In this document: in pieces, positions 1 to 6,629 of the stretch
How the letters are laid out: each line of letters opens with the position of its first letter
How positions within the stretch are numbered: the first letter of the stretch is position 1
From: JAAAOH01 sp046540795
GTDB lineage: Bacteria > Spirochaetota > Spirochaetia > DSM-27196 > PWMO01
Direction of reading: 5' to 3'
Length of the DNA stretch: 16,318 bases
Assembly (NCBI GenBank): GCA_046540795.1
Contig: JBKHEN010000054.1
Span: 1 to 16,318 of the forward strand
Notes under the pieces: model-generated
Told to the model about the DNA's origin: nothing
Seen by the model: the letters and a program-made list of their open reading frames with translations, nothing else
Database searches by the model: none
Program-made: the position numbers and the translations under genes

Positions 1-417
1 GGGGAGGCTGCGACGGAATCGGCGGCCCGGCTGCACGAAGCAGCGCAGGCGGCGGAGCTCACCGACGAGCAACGTGCCGAGGTGGAACGGCGCATCGAGC
101 GGAAGCTCATCGTGGTTCCCGAACAGATCACCGCCGCCGTCATTCCGCGAGAGCTACCGGAGGCGCGCGGCGTCGACTACGCGGGGAAAGTGCGCATCAT
201 CGAACAGGCGCTCGGCCGAGCCACCGATCACCTGGAAGTGGTGGACCGCGGCGCCGGCGGACCGCAACGGCTCCTGCTGCGTCCGCTTAGATTGCAGCGC
301 GACGAACGTACCCTCGTCCTCCACGGCGAGACCGTCGGGGAGCGTCGCCCTGTGGCGCTGCGGGTGGACAAGCTGGGACTGGTGCGGGCGATCCGCGGCG
401 CCCTCTTTGCCCGGTAG
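1..417 (+). CDS. C-terminal part of an unrecognised protein (5' end outside window)
   Basis: The frame is open from the first base and ends with TAG at 415-417, giving 138 visible residues. The 5' end is missing, so the true length is unknown. The visible part starts with an Ala/Glu-rich, probably helical stretch. It ends in a compact segment with alternating hydrophobic residues (RLLLRPLRL, then RTLVLHGE, then VALRVDKLGLVRAIRG). That final pattern faintly resembles the strand pattern of a WYL-like domain, but this is only an impression and I assign no function. No signal peptide, membrane segment or metal motif is visible. The gene converges on aroDE across a 58-base gap that holds a hairpin. 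Confidence 0.6.
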   Translation, partial: GEAATESAARLHEAAQAAELTDEQRAEVERRIERKLIVVPEQITAAVIPRELPEARGVDYAGKVRIIEQALGRATDHLEVVDRGAGGPQRLLLRPLRLQRDERTLVLHGETVGERRPVALRVDKLGLVRAIRGALFAR

Positions 418-421
418 CGGC

Positions 422-452
422 CGCGACGGGACACCGGAGCGGGGTCCGGCCC
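422..452. terminator. Hairpin between convergent genes, possible bidirectional terminator
   Basis: GACGGG (422-427) pairs with CCCGTC (447-452), and inside it CCGGA (431-435) pairs with TCCGG (442-446). The outer 6-bp and inner 5-bp stems are separated by a 3-base bulge, with a 6-base loop. It lies between the stop codons of two converging genes, where a terminator is expected. Neither side has a T-tract, so it is not a canonical intrinsic terminator. Confidence 0.35.
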
Positions 453-475
453 GTCGGCGACGCATGCCCGTTCCC

Positions 476-1996
476 TCAGAGAATATGCTCGAACAGCGCC
501 GCCTGGGCGAGAGCCTGCTCTTCGAACATCCGCGTCCCCGAAATGGTGAGGCAACCCGCCTCATCTGCACGGGCGAGAAAGCGTGTACGCTCAGGCGCAT
601 AGATCAGATCGTAGGCTATTTCGTGACCGCGAAACTCGTAGAACGGGAGCGGGTCCACATCCTCCCGGGGCGACATACCGAGCGGCGTGGTTTGCACGAT
701 GAGCGTTCCATGTTCCTCGATCAACCCCGCCGCGGCCGGGTCGAGCTCCGCCACCGCGGGCTTTGCCACCCCGAGGGCGTCGGCTATCTCGGTGACCATG
801 CGATCGGCCCGTGCCCGGGTCCGGTTGACCACACATAGCCGCACCCCCACCCGCAGCAGTGCAAAGACCACCGCCCGCGCCGCGCCACCGGCTCCGATGA
901 CCGTCGCCCGCATGCCGTCGAAAGCCTCCGGGCCGCTTGCGCCGATAGCCCGCTCGAGGGGCAGCATGAACCCGGGGATGTCGGTATTGACCCCCCGTTT
1001 GCGCCCGTCGGTTATGAGCACGGTGTTACACGCGCCCACCGGCACGACGGATTCGTCACTTTCGTCGAGGTAATCGATTACCCCTTCCTTGTGCGGCACG
1101 GTGACCGACAGCCCCCGCACCGAGAGTCGTCCCACGCTGCGAAAGAACGGCTCCAGATCATCGACTTGAAAGGGAACATACACCGCATCGAGATTCTTCT
1201 CTGTAAATTGGCGATTGTGAAACGCCGGGGAGGCGGAGTGCATCACCGGATTTCCTACCACGCCGAAGAGGGCGGTATCCGCCGATTGCTCGCGATAGCG
1301 ATAGGTCTCCGCGAGCATCCGCGGCGTCATGTGTCCCGGCGCTGCCGCGACCTCCGTCCCGACCTCCGCCGATGCGTAGGAGATGTACCCGCCGAGCATT
1401 GGTGCCGCCACCCGCGTGGGCACGCCCACCGGCCCCATGCCGAGGATGACGTGCCGGCGCCCGCTATGCCGCTCCGCCGCCATCAATTCCAGAATCCGAT
1501 CGAGCTCCGCCGAGCCGCGGGGCGTGACGGCCAGTTTGGGAATCTCCGACGCCCGCCGACTGAGCGCCCGATAGAGCTCGGCCGGATCCGCGGAGACTCC
1601 CTCCGGGTCGTGGGCCGATCGTATGATCGTACACCCCTCGCCCTCGGCGAGATCGCGGAGCCTGCGCCCCTCTTCGTCCTCTTCGAGGTCGAGCTCCAGG
1701 TCCAGGTAGTCGTACTCCCCGCTCCGGATTCCCACCTCGAGGAGCTCGCGGCGTTCGGTCTCACTGCCGCTGAAGTCTCCGCCGTCCTCTTTCCGTCGTA
1801 TCGTGAGAATGCACGGTGGCCGCCCCTGTCCGCGCCCGCGCAGCGGCAGCTCCGCGGGAAACCGTGAGATCACCTCCGGCAGAGTTCGCGAGAACCGGTC
1901 CACGCGGAGCTCCACCAGGTCGATCCACGCGAGGTTCCTGCGGACGTCCCGCAGGTCCTCCGAAGCGGTATCTCGCGTAAGGCTCAGACAGATCAT
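476..1996 (-). CDS. aroDE: Bifunctional 3-dehydroquinate dehydratase / shikimate dehydrogenase (AroD-AroE fusion)
   Basis: A 506-residue fusion performing two consecutive shikimate-pathway steps in the cytoplasm: dehydration of 3-dehydroquinate, then NADPH-dependent reduction to shikimate. Residues 1-235 are a type I (class I aldolase-like) dehydratase with His129 (RSAHD), Schiff-base Lys154 (PKLAV) and the substrate-binding loop around Arg195 (TRVAAPMLGGYISYAS). Residues 243-506 are shikimate dehydrogenase: GNPVMHSASPAFHN at 248-261, VTVPHKE with catalytic Lys303, GACNTV at 321-326, NTD at 337-339, the dinucleotide loop GAGGAARA at 368-375, NRT at 391-393, and the Q-containing C-terminal segment near 493. 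The start at 1996 is chosen because its ATG overlaps the TGA of the upstream EAL gene (ATGA), and MICLSL fits an AroD N-terminus. A longer frame starting at 2101 would overlap the EAL gene by over 100 bases. The AroD-AroE order is known from plants, chlamydiae and some spirochaetes. All key residues appear present. Confidence 0.95.
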   Translation of the reverse strand: MICLSLTRDTASEDLRDVRRNLAWIDLVELRVDRFSRTLPEVISRFPAELPLRGRGQGRPPCILTIRRKEDGGDFSGSETERRELLEVGIRSGEYDYLDLELDLEEDEEGRRLRDLAEGEGCTIIRSAHDPEGVSADPAELYRALSRRASEIPKLAVTPRGSAELDRILELMAAERHSGRRHVILGMGPVGVPTRVAAPMLGGYISYASAEVGTEVAAAPGHMTPRMLAETYRYREQSADTALFGVVGNPVMHSASPAFHNRQFTEKNLDAVYVPFQVDDLEPFFRSVGRLSVRGLSVTVPHKEGVIDYLDESDESVVPVGACNTVLITDGRKRGVNTDIPGFMLPLERAIGASGPEAFDGMRATVIGAGGAARAVVFALLRVGVRLCVVNRTRARADRMVTEIADALGVAKPAVAELDPAAAGLIEEHGTLIVQTTPLGMSPREDVDPLPFYEFRGHEIAYDLIYAPERTRFLARADEAGCLTISGTRMFEEQALAQAALFEHIL

Positions 1997-3483
1997 GAGA
2001 CTATTGAGGTTCCCGGGTCTATCCGACCGGTGACGAGAAACGGCTCGAAGTCCCGCGCCGGTACCGGCGGGGAGTAGAGATATCCCTGAATGACGTCGCA
2101 TCCCTCGGCCACGAGAAAATTCCGCTGTTCCACGGTCTCCACCCCTTCGGCAAGGGATTCGATCCGGAGGCTCTTCGCCATGGAGATGATCGCCCGTACG
2201 ATCTCTTGATTGCTGGGGTTCGTTGTGACGTCCTCTATAAAGGACCGATCGATCTTCAGCGTATCCACGGGAAACCGCTTGAGATAGGACAGGGAAGAGT
2301 AGCCGGTTCCGAAATCATCGATGGAGATACGGATACCCCGGTCGTGGAGCATCGCCATCTTCCGTGCGGCTTCCTCCGGATCCTCCATGATAGCCCCTTC
2401 GGTGAGCTCCAGCTTCAGGCTGTCACCGCCGAGAGCGAGGGCCTCGAGGATACCTTCGATCCGTGTTACCAGGTCCTGTTGCTTGAACTGGGCGGGCGAC
2501 AAATTGACGGACATATGGAGCTCGCGTCCGGAGATCCGGCTCCAGTCCCGCAACTGCCGCGCGGCGTTGTAGAGTGTCCACTGCCCCAGCAACCGAATTG
2601 CCCCGGTTTCCTCGGCAATGGGGATGAACCGCGCCGGAGATACCGGGCCAAGCCGTGGGTGAAACCACCTGATGAGCGCCTCCGCACCGACGATTCTCCC
2701 GTCGGCCGCCGCGAAAGGCTGATACATAAGCCGAAACTGATCGAAGCCGTCCCGGGACACCGAGTGCAGCGAGCGCTCGAGCTCCAGGTTCTCACGATAG
2801 AGGTTCCCGATGGACTCGTCGTAGACCACAACGCGCGCGCCGTCGGTCTCAGCCTGTGAGAGGGCGATGTAGGCATTGCCCAGAAGCTCCTCTTTGCTCA
2901 GCCCGCCGGAATCTAAAGACAGGCCCACGCGACAGCCGAAGCTCACGTCCTTTGCCGGAGGCTCGTGGGGCCGCGCTATGGTCTCCATGATGCGGCGTCC
3001 GAGCAACTCAGCCGCGTCTCGGCCGGGCAGCCCGTTCACGGCAAAGATGAACTCGTCCAAGCGATCGGACTGGTACAGGTGGTCCCCGACCAGCCGCTGA
3101 AGGCGGTCTGCGGTATTGAACAACAACGCTTTCCCACGGTCCCGGGTGTCCTTGATCCGGTCGTAGGAGCGATCGAGCCTGACCACGCCGACCACCGTCC
3201 GGGCGTTTCGCCCGTTGCTCCCCTGCTGTCCTTCCAGGAGGCCCCCGATGTGCTTGTCGAACACGCGGCGAATCGGCAACCCGGTATGCGGATTCTTGTT
3301 CACGAGCTCGCGGAGCCACATGCGCTGCTCCTCGCTCTCGTGGAGTTGCCGCCTCAACTCGGCGTTTTCCCTGCGAAGTTGTTCCGCCTCTGAACCGCCG
3401 GCGACGGAGCCGAAACCTGAGGCGTTGTCCGGCGGTCCCGTCGTGTTTTCCGTGTCCGAGGTCAATCCCGGAATGCCTTTCAT
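1993..3483 (-). CDS. EAL-domain c-di-GMP phosphodiesterase with degenerate GGDEF domain
   Basis: A 496-residue soluble signalling protein expected to hydrolyse cyclic di-GMP. Residues 31-62 form a charged heptad-like helix, probably a coiled coil for dimerisation. Residues about 66-225 are a GGDEF-fold domain in which the active-site signature reads RLDEF (141-145) in place of GGDEF, so cyclase activity is unlikely and a GTP-sensing or structural role is more plausible. Residues about 245-480 are a full EAL domain: EAL at 268-270, NLSPAQF at 327-333, ELTE at 359-362, IDDFGTG at 388-394, KIDRSF at 410-415, AEGVET at 445-450 and QGY at 466-468. The metal and catalytic residues therefore look intact. 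There is no sensor domain, signal peptide or membrane segment. The ATG at 3483 has an AGGGG ribosome-binding site 5 bases upstream. A longer frame from 3579 would overlap the acetyltransferase gene. The stop overlaps the aroDE start. Confidence 0.92.
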   Translation of the reverse strand: MKGIPGLTSDTENTTGPPDNASGFGSVAGGSEAEQLRRENAELRRQLHESEEQRMWLRELVNKNPHTGLPIRRVFDKHIGGLLEGQQGSNGRNARTVVGVVRLDRSYDRIKDTRDRGKALLFNTADRLQRLVGDHLYQSDRLDEFIFAVNGLPGRDAAELLGRRIMETIARPHEPPAKDVSFGCRVGLSLDSGGLSKEELLGNAYIALSQAETDGARVVVYDESIGNLYRENLELERSLHSVSRDGFDQFRLMYQPFAAADGRIVGAEALIRWFHPRLGPVSPARFIPIAEETGAIRLLGQWTLYNAARQLRDWSRISGRELHMSVNLSPAQFKQQDLVTRIEGILEALALGGDSLKLELTEGAIMEDPEEAARKMAMLHDRGIRISIDDFGTGYSSLSYLKRFPVDTLKIDRSFIEDVTTNPSNQEIVRAIISMAKSLRIESLAEGVETVEQRNFLVAEGCDVIQGYLYSPPVPARDFEPFLVTGRIDPGTSIVS

Positions 3484-3509
3484 GCCGCCCCTACCATACA
3501 CCAGTCGGC

Positions 3510-4823
3510 TCAGAACAGCCAGTCGAGCGACGGCGACGGCAAGCACAGAAACCGGTCCAGCTCTTCGAGAAGGTCCCACGGCGCCGCCAACTCGTCGGTG
3601 AGGGCAAGGGAGGTCGCCGGCGCCACCGCAAACCAGAGCCTGGAAAAAGCGTTGATGCTTGCCGACATCGTCGGAAGAGATGCCACGTTACCTGCTCGTG
3701 CATGGGAGACCTCACCAAGGGTCACCACGTATTCCCCGGCAACACCCGTCCAACTGCTCGATGTATCAACATATCGCGCTACCGGGTCCGTTAACCGCAG
3801 ATTGAAGGAAATTTCCCCTCTTCCCGGGACGGAGGTCGGCGCGAGAGCCTTCTCCAGGTCCAGGATCCGCAACTGCCAGTACGCATAGCTCTCCCAGCGC
3901 TGTTCCATCGCCCCGTTCCGAGTCAACGTGCGCGTTCGAAACGGCTGCGAAAGGAGGTCCTGCAGCCTGACCCCCGTCGGCTCCTTCATCTGTACCGCGT
4001 AGACCTGGTCACCGAGCCCTTTCAGGAGACGCAAGAGCTCCAGAAGTTGCTCCGGCGTCTCGTAGGCGAGCCACTCGACCCGATACGGGCCGTTCTCCCC
4101 CTGCGCAACCGCCCACAGGTGATGCGTCAGCTCCCCGTCCGCGTCGAAGTAACCGAGGCCGAACCCGCCCTTACAGAAGCCCATTTCAGCGCTTGTTGCC
4201 TGCTCCGGAAGGATCGAGCAGGCCCCGTGAGCCTGCCGCCGCCGGAGACGATTGCGGTGCACCGCCTTCGCATTCTCCCGCGTCAACCGATGTGGTACGC
4301 GCGCCCGCCCCTCGACACACAGGGAAGCCGGATCAAAGGTCATGAAATGCTCGTAGCTGCCGCTGCCGAATCCCAGCCTGTTGTAGAAGCCCTGGTCGAA
4401 CATGCCGAGGAAGGAGACCACCTCACCGTCCCGGGCGTCTTCGGCAAGAGCGTGGGCCACAAGAGCGCCGGCAAGGCCCTGCTTTCGTGCAACACGGCTT
4501 GTGGTTACGGCCATAACCGCCCGCATCCCCAACTCGCGGCCCAGATATCGGCAGGTGCCCGGCATAGTCGCCACCACACACTCGGGAGATCCGCGCATTT
4601 CCGCAAGCCACACGTCCGCCCCCGAGAGGAAGGTGGCAAGCGCTTCTTCCTGCCGTTTCTCTTCCTCCCCGATCCAGCCGACCTCACGCCAGATGCGCTC
4701 GGCGGCCTGCCGGTCGTCAGGGTCCCGGTACCGACGAAACGATACCGCCGGTTCTCGCTCTTTGCTCAGACTCTTCACCTTGAAGTCCACCCTCGACGGA
4801 AAGAAACCGGGGTGAGCCCCCAC
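3510..4823 (-). CDS. Eis-like GNAT family N-acetyltransferase
   Basis: Up to 437 residues with the three-part layout of the Eis family: an N-terminal GNAT domain, a second GNAT-like domain and a C-terminal SCP2-like domain. The acetyl-CoA loop lies at about 106-122 (VTTSRVARKQGLAGALV). FYNRLGFG at 146-153 places Tyr147 where Eis has its general-acid tyrosine (YGRxGYG). The protein ends in Phe, matching the C-terminal Phe carboxylate that serves as general base in mycobacterial Eis. Known Eis proteins acetylate amines including aminoglycosides; the substrate here is unknown. The start is uncertain. GTG at 4823 lies in the loop of a predicted terminator hairpin, and in-frame GTGs at 4790 and 4781 remain possible because the GNAT fold only begins near residue 27. 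It heads a run with the EAL gene (26-base gap) and aroDE. Confidence 0.88.
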   Translation of the reverse strand: MGAHPGFFPSRVDFKVKSLSKEREPAVSFRRYRDPDDRQAAERIWREVGWIGEEEKRQEEALATFLSGADVWLAEMRGSPECVVATMPGTCRYLGRELGMRAVMAVTTSRVARKQGLAGALVAHALAEDARDGEVVSFLGMFDQGFYNRLGFGSGSYEHFMTFDPASLCVEGRARVPHRLTRENAKAVHRNRLRRRQAHGACSILPEQATSAEMGFCKGGFGLGYFDADGELTHHLWAVAQGENGPYRVEWLAYETPEQLLELLRLLKGLGDQVYAVQMKEPTGVRLQDLLSQPFRTRTLTRNGAMEQRWESYAYWQLRILDLEKALAPTSVPGRGEISFNLRLTDPVARYVDTSSSWTGVAGEYVVTLGEVSHARAGNVASLPTMSASINAFSRLWFAVAPATSLALTDELAAPWDLLEELDRFLCLPSPSLDWLF

Positions 4824-4841
4824 ATTGGAGACCCACCCCGG
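4807..4841 (-). terminator. Intrinsic terminator of the hydrogenase operon
   Basis: Read on the minus strand, CCGGGGTG (4841-4834) pairs perfectly with CACCCCGG (4814-4807). The inner segments GTCTCC and GGGGGC extend the stem with G-U wobbles around a 5-base AATGT loop. The 3' arm is followed directly by TTTCTTT. It begins 18 bases after the hydA stop. The + strand side lacks a T-tract, so it acts in the hydA direction. It overlaps the most upstream possible start of the acetyltransferase gene. Confidence 0.7.
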
Positions 4842-4843
4842 CG

Positions 4844-4873
4844 ATTATAGGCGCAGCCGCTATTTGTTGTATA
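4844..4873 (-). promoter_or_regulatory. Candidate promoter for the acetyltransferase-EAL-aroDE genes
   Basis: Minus-strand TATAAT (4849-4844) is a perfect -10 hexamer. TATACA (4873-4868) lies 18 bases upstream and matches the -35 consensus at 4 of 6 positions. It overlaps the hydA stop codon. Transcription would start near 4837, inside the terminator hairpin, which makes the arrangement compact and unusual. Confidence 0.35.
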
Positions 4874-6614
4874 TGGGTCGAGGCGTGTAGCTGGTATGGA
4901 GGAGGGTATGAGACTTCTCTGAAAGCGGCTCGCCGAGAAATTGTTCGTACAGCTCCTTGATCGCCGGATTCTGGTGCGAGCGACGCACCTGCTGCTTGGT
5001 ATCGTCGCTGTAGAGACCCTTGATGCGCCGGCGCCGCACCACGTTGGTGGTACCGTAGGGCTGCCCGCCCCCGGAGATGCATCCGCCGGGACAGGCCATT
5101 ACCTCGATGAAGTGATAGGGAAGCTCCTCGCCCTTCGCCTGGGCCTCCTTCACACGGTCGAGCACCTTGTTGACGTTGGAGATGGAATGGGCGATGGCCA
5201 CCCGCACTTCCGTGCCGTCGATGTCTATGGCGGCTTCGCGCACGCCGTTGAGCCCCCGGACCTCGGTGAACTCCACCGGCTCGCGCTCCTTACCGGTGGC
5301 CAGGTGATAGGCGGTGCGAAGCGCCGCCTCCATGACCCCGCCGGTGGCGCCGAAGATGGTCCCCGCTCCGGTGTAGAGCCCGAGAGCGCTGTCGGCTTCC
5401 TCATCGGAAAGCTCGGCAAAGTCGATCCCCGCCGACTTGATCATGCGGGCAAGCTCCCGGGTAGTAATGGAGACGTCGATATCCTGACTGCCGGAGGAGT
5501 ACATGTTCTCATCCCGGACGATCTCGTACTTCTTGGACGTGCACGGCATGACCGAAACGTGAAAGATGTCGCTTGCTTCGAGGCCCTGCTGCTCGGCGAA
5601 GTACGTCTTGGTCATTGCGGCAAGCATCATCTGCGGCGACTTCGCCGTAGAAAAGTGCGGGATCATCTCCGGGTAGAACTTCTCCATGTAGTCCACCCAG
5701 GAGGGGCAGCAGGTGGTGATCTGCGGAAGCGGCCCATGGTCCTTCTCGGTCAGCCGGTGAACAAACTCCGTCCCCTCTTCCATGACCGTCAAATCGGCGC
5801 CGAAGTTGGTGTCAAAGACTACGTCGAAGCCGAGACGGCGCAGCGCCGCGTAGATCTTCCCGGTGGAGAGCTCTCCCGGCTCCATGCCGAAGGCCTCACC
5901 GAGGGCGACCCGTACCGCCGGGGCGATCTGCACGACCGTGGTAAGGCTCTCGTCCCTGACCGCGCGAAGCACCTTGGATGTATCGTCGCGCTCGAAGATC
6001 GCGCCCACCGGGCAGTGCGCCGAGCACTGACCGCACTTGATGCACGGGCTGTCATTGAGCGGCACGTCCGCCGCCGGCGCCATGCGCACCTCGTGGCCAC
6101 GCTCGAGGAACTCCAGGGCGTAGACGTTCTGCATCTCCTGGCAGACATTCACACACCGGCCGCACTTGACGCACTTCTCCGGATTGAGCACGAGAGACGG
6201 CGTGGAATCGTCCTGCGGGAGGTCCGGCACGTCCATCTGGAAGGGCATCTCCCGTACACCGAACTCCGCCGCCAGGCGCTGCAGCTCACAGGTCTGGTTC
6301 CGCGCGCAGGTGAGACAGGTATTCGGGTGCGTGGACAGGATCAGCTGCAGGGTAGCCCGCCGTACCTCCTGAAGCTCCGGATCGTGCGTGAGGATTTGCA
6401 TCCCCTCCTGCACTTCCGTCGCGCAGGCCCGGGGCATCTTGCCGGTGCCTCCAATCTTTACGACACACAGCCCACAGGCGCCCCAGGCCGGCAGGTCCGG
6501 GTGGTAACAGAGCGCGGGAATGCGCACTTTGGCCTGGCGAGCGGCCTTGAAAATGCTGGTGCCTTCGGCGACCTGGACTTCTTGTCCGTTTATGGTACAG
6601 GTAATCTTCTTCAT
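4860..6614 (-). CDS. hydA: [FeFe]-hydrogenase catalytic subunit, bifurcating HydABC type
   Basis: A 584-residue cytoplasmic subunit holding the H-cluster that interconverts protons and H2. In order: a 2Fe-2S domain (Cys36, 47, 50, 64), a His-Cys3 4Fe-4S site (His96, Cys100, 103, 109), two 4Fe-4S clusters (Cys148/151/154/158 and 191/194/197/201), then the H domain. L1 reads TTCCPSW with proton-relay Cys302 and ligand Cys303. L2 is MPCTSKKYE with Cys358. L3 is MACPGGCISGGGQP with Cys508 and Cys512. The small-subunit-like tail ends with LLHTSYTPRP. All H-cluster ligands are present. L1 has Thr where TSCCP is usual, and L3 has Ser514 where Asn is usual. It lacks the extra C-terminal 2Fe-2S domain of Thermotoga HydA. 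The start at 6614 is preferred over ATG 6620 because GGGAG lies 6 bases upstream of it. It is the last gene of the operon, 15 bases after hydB. Confidence 0.97.
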   Translation of the reverse strand: MKKITCTINGQEVQVAEGTSIFKAARQAKVRIPALCYHPDLPAWGACGLCVVKIGGTGKMPRACATEVQEGMQILTHDPELQEVRRATLQLILSTHPNTCLTCARNQTCELQRLAAEFGVREMPFQMDVPDLPQDDSTPSLVLNPEKCVKCGRCVNVCQEMQNVYALEFLERGHEVRMAPAADVPLNDSPCIKCGQCSAHCPVGAIFERDDTSKVLRAVRDESLTTVVQIAPAVRVALGEAFGMEPGELSTGKIYAALRRLGFDVVFDTNFGADLTVMEEGTEFVHRLTEKDHGPLPQITTCCPSWVDYMEKFYPEMIPHFSTAKSPQMMLAAMTKTYFAEQQGLEASDIFHVSVMPCTSKKYEIVRDENMYSSGSQDIDVSITTRELARMIKSAGIDFAELSDEEADSALGLYTGAGTIFGATGGVMEAALRTAYHLATGKEREPVEFTEVRGLNGVREAAIDIDGTEVRVAIAHSISNVNKVLDRVKEAQAKGEELPYHFIEVMACPGGCISGGGQPYGTTNVVRRRRIKGLYSDDTKQQVRRSHQNPAIKELYEQFLGEPLSEKSHTLLHTSYTPRPIYNK

Positions 6615-6629
6615 TGCCATCTCCCGTAG

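Noticed and set aside
74..838. A + strand frame of 254 codons overlapping the first partial gene and aroDE.
   Set aside because: It runs out of frame with the left-edge gene and antisense to the AroE active-site region, with low-complexity Arg/Ser-rich translation.
1997..2101. A 35-residue N-terminal extension of aroDE.
   Set aside because: It would lie inside the EAL gene, has no family counterpart, and the ATGA-coupled start at 1996 fits AroD.
3033..3062. The GGDEF-fold domain as an active diguanylate cyclase.
   Set aside because: The signature reads RLDEF, missing the glycines needed for GTP turnover.
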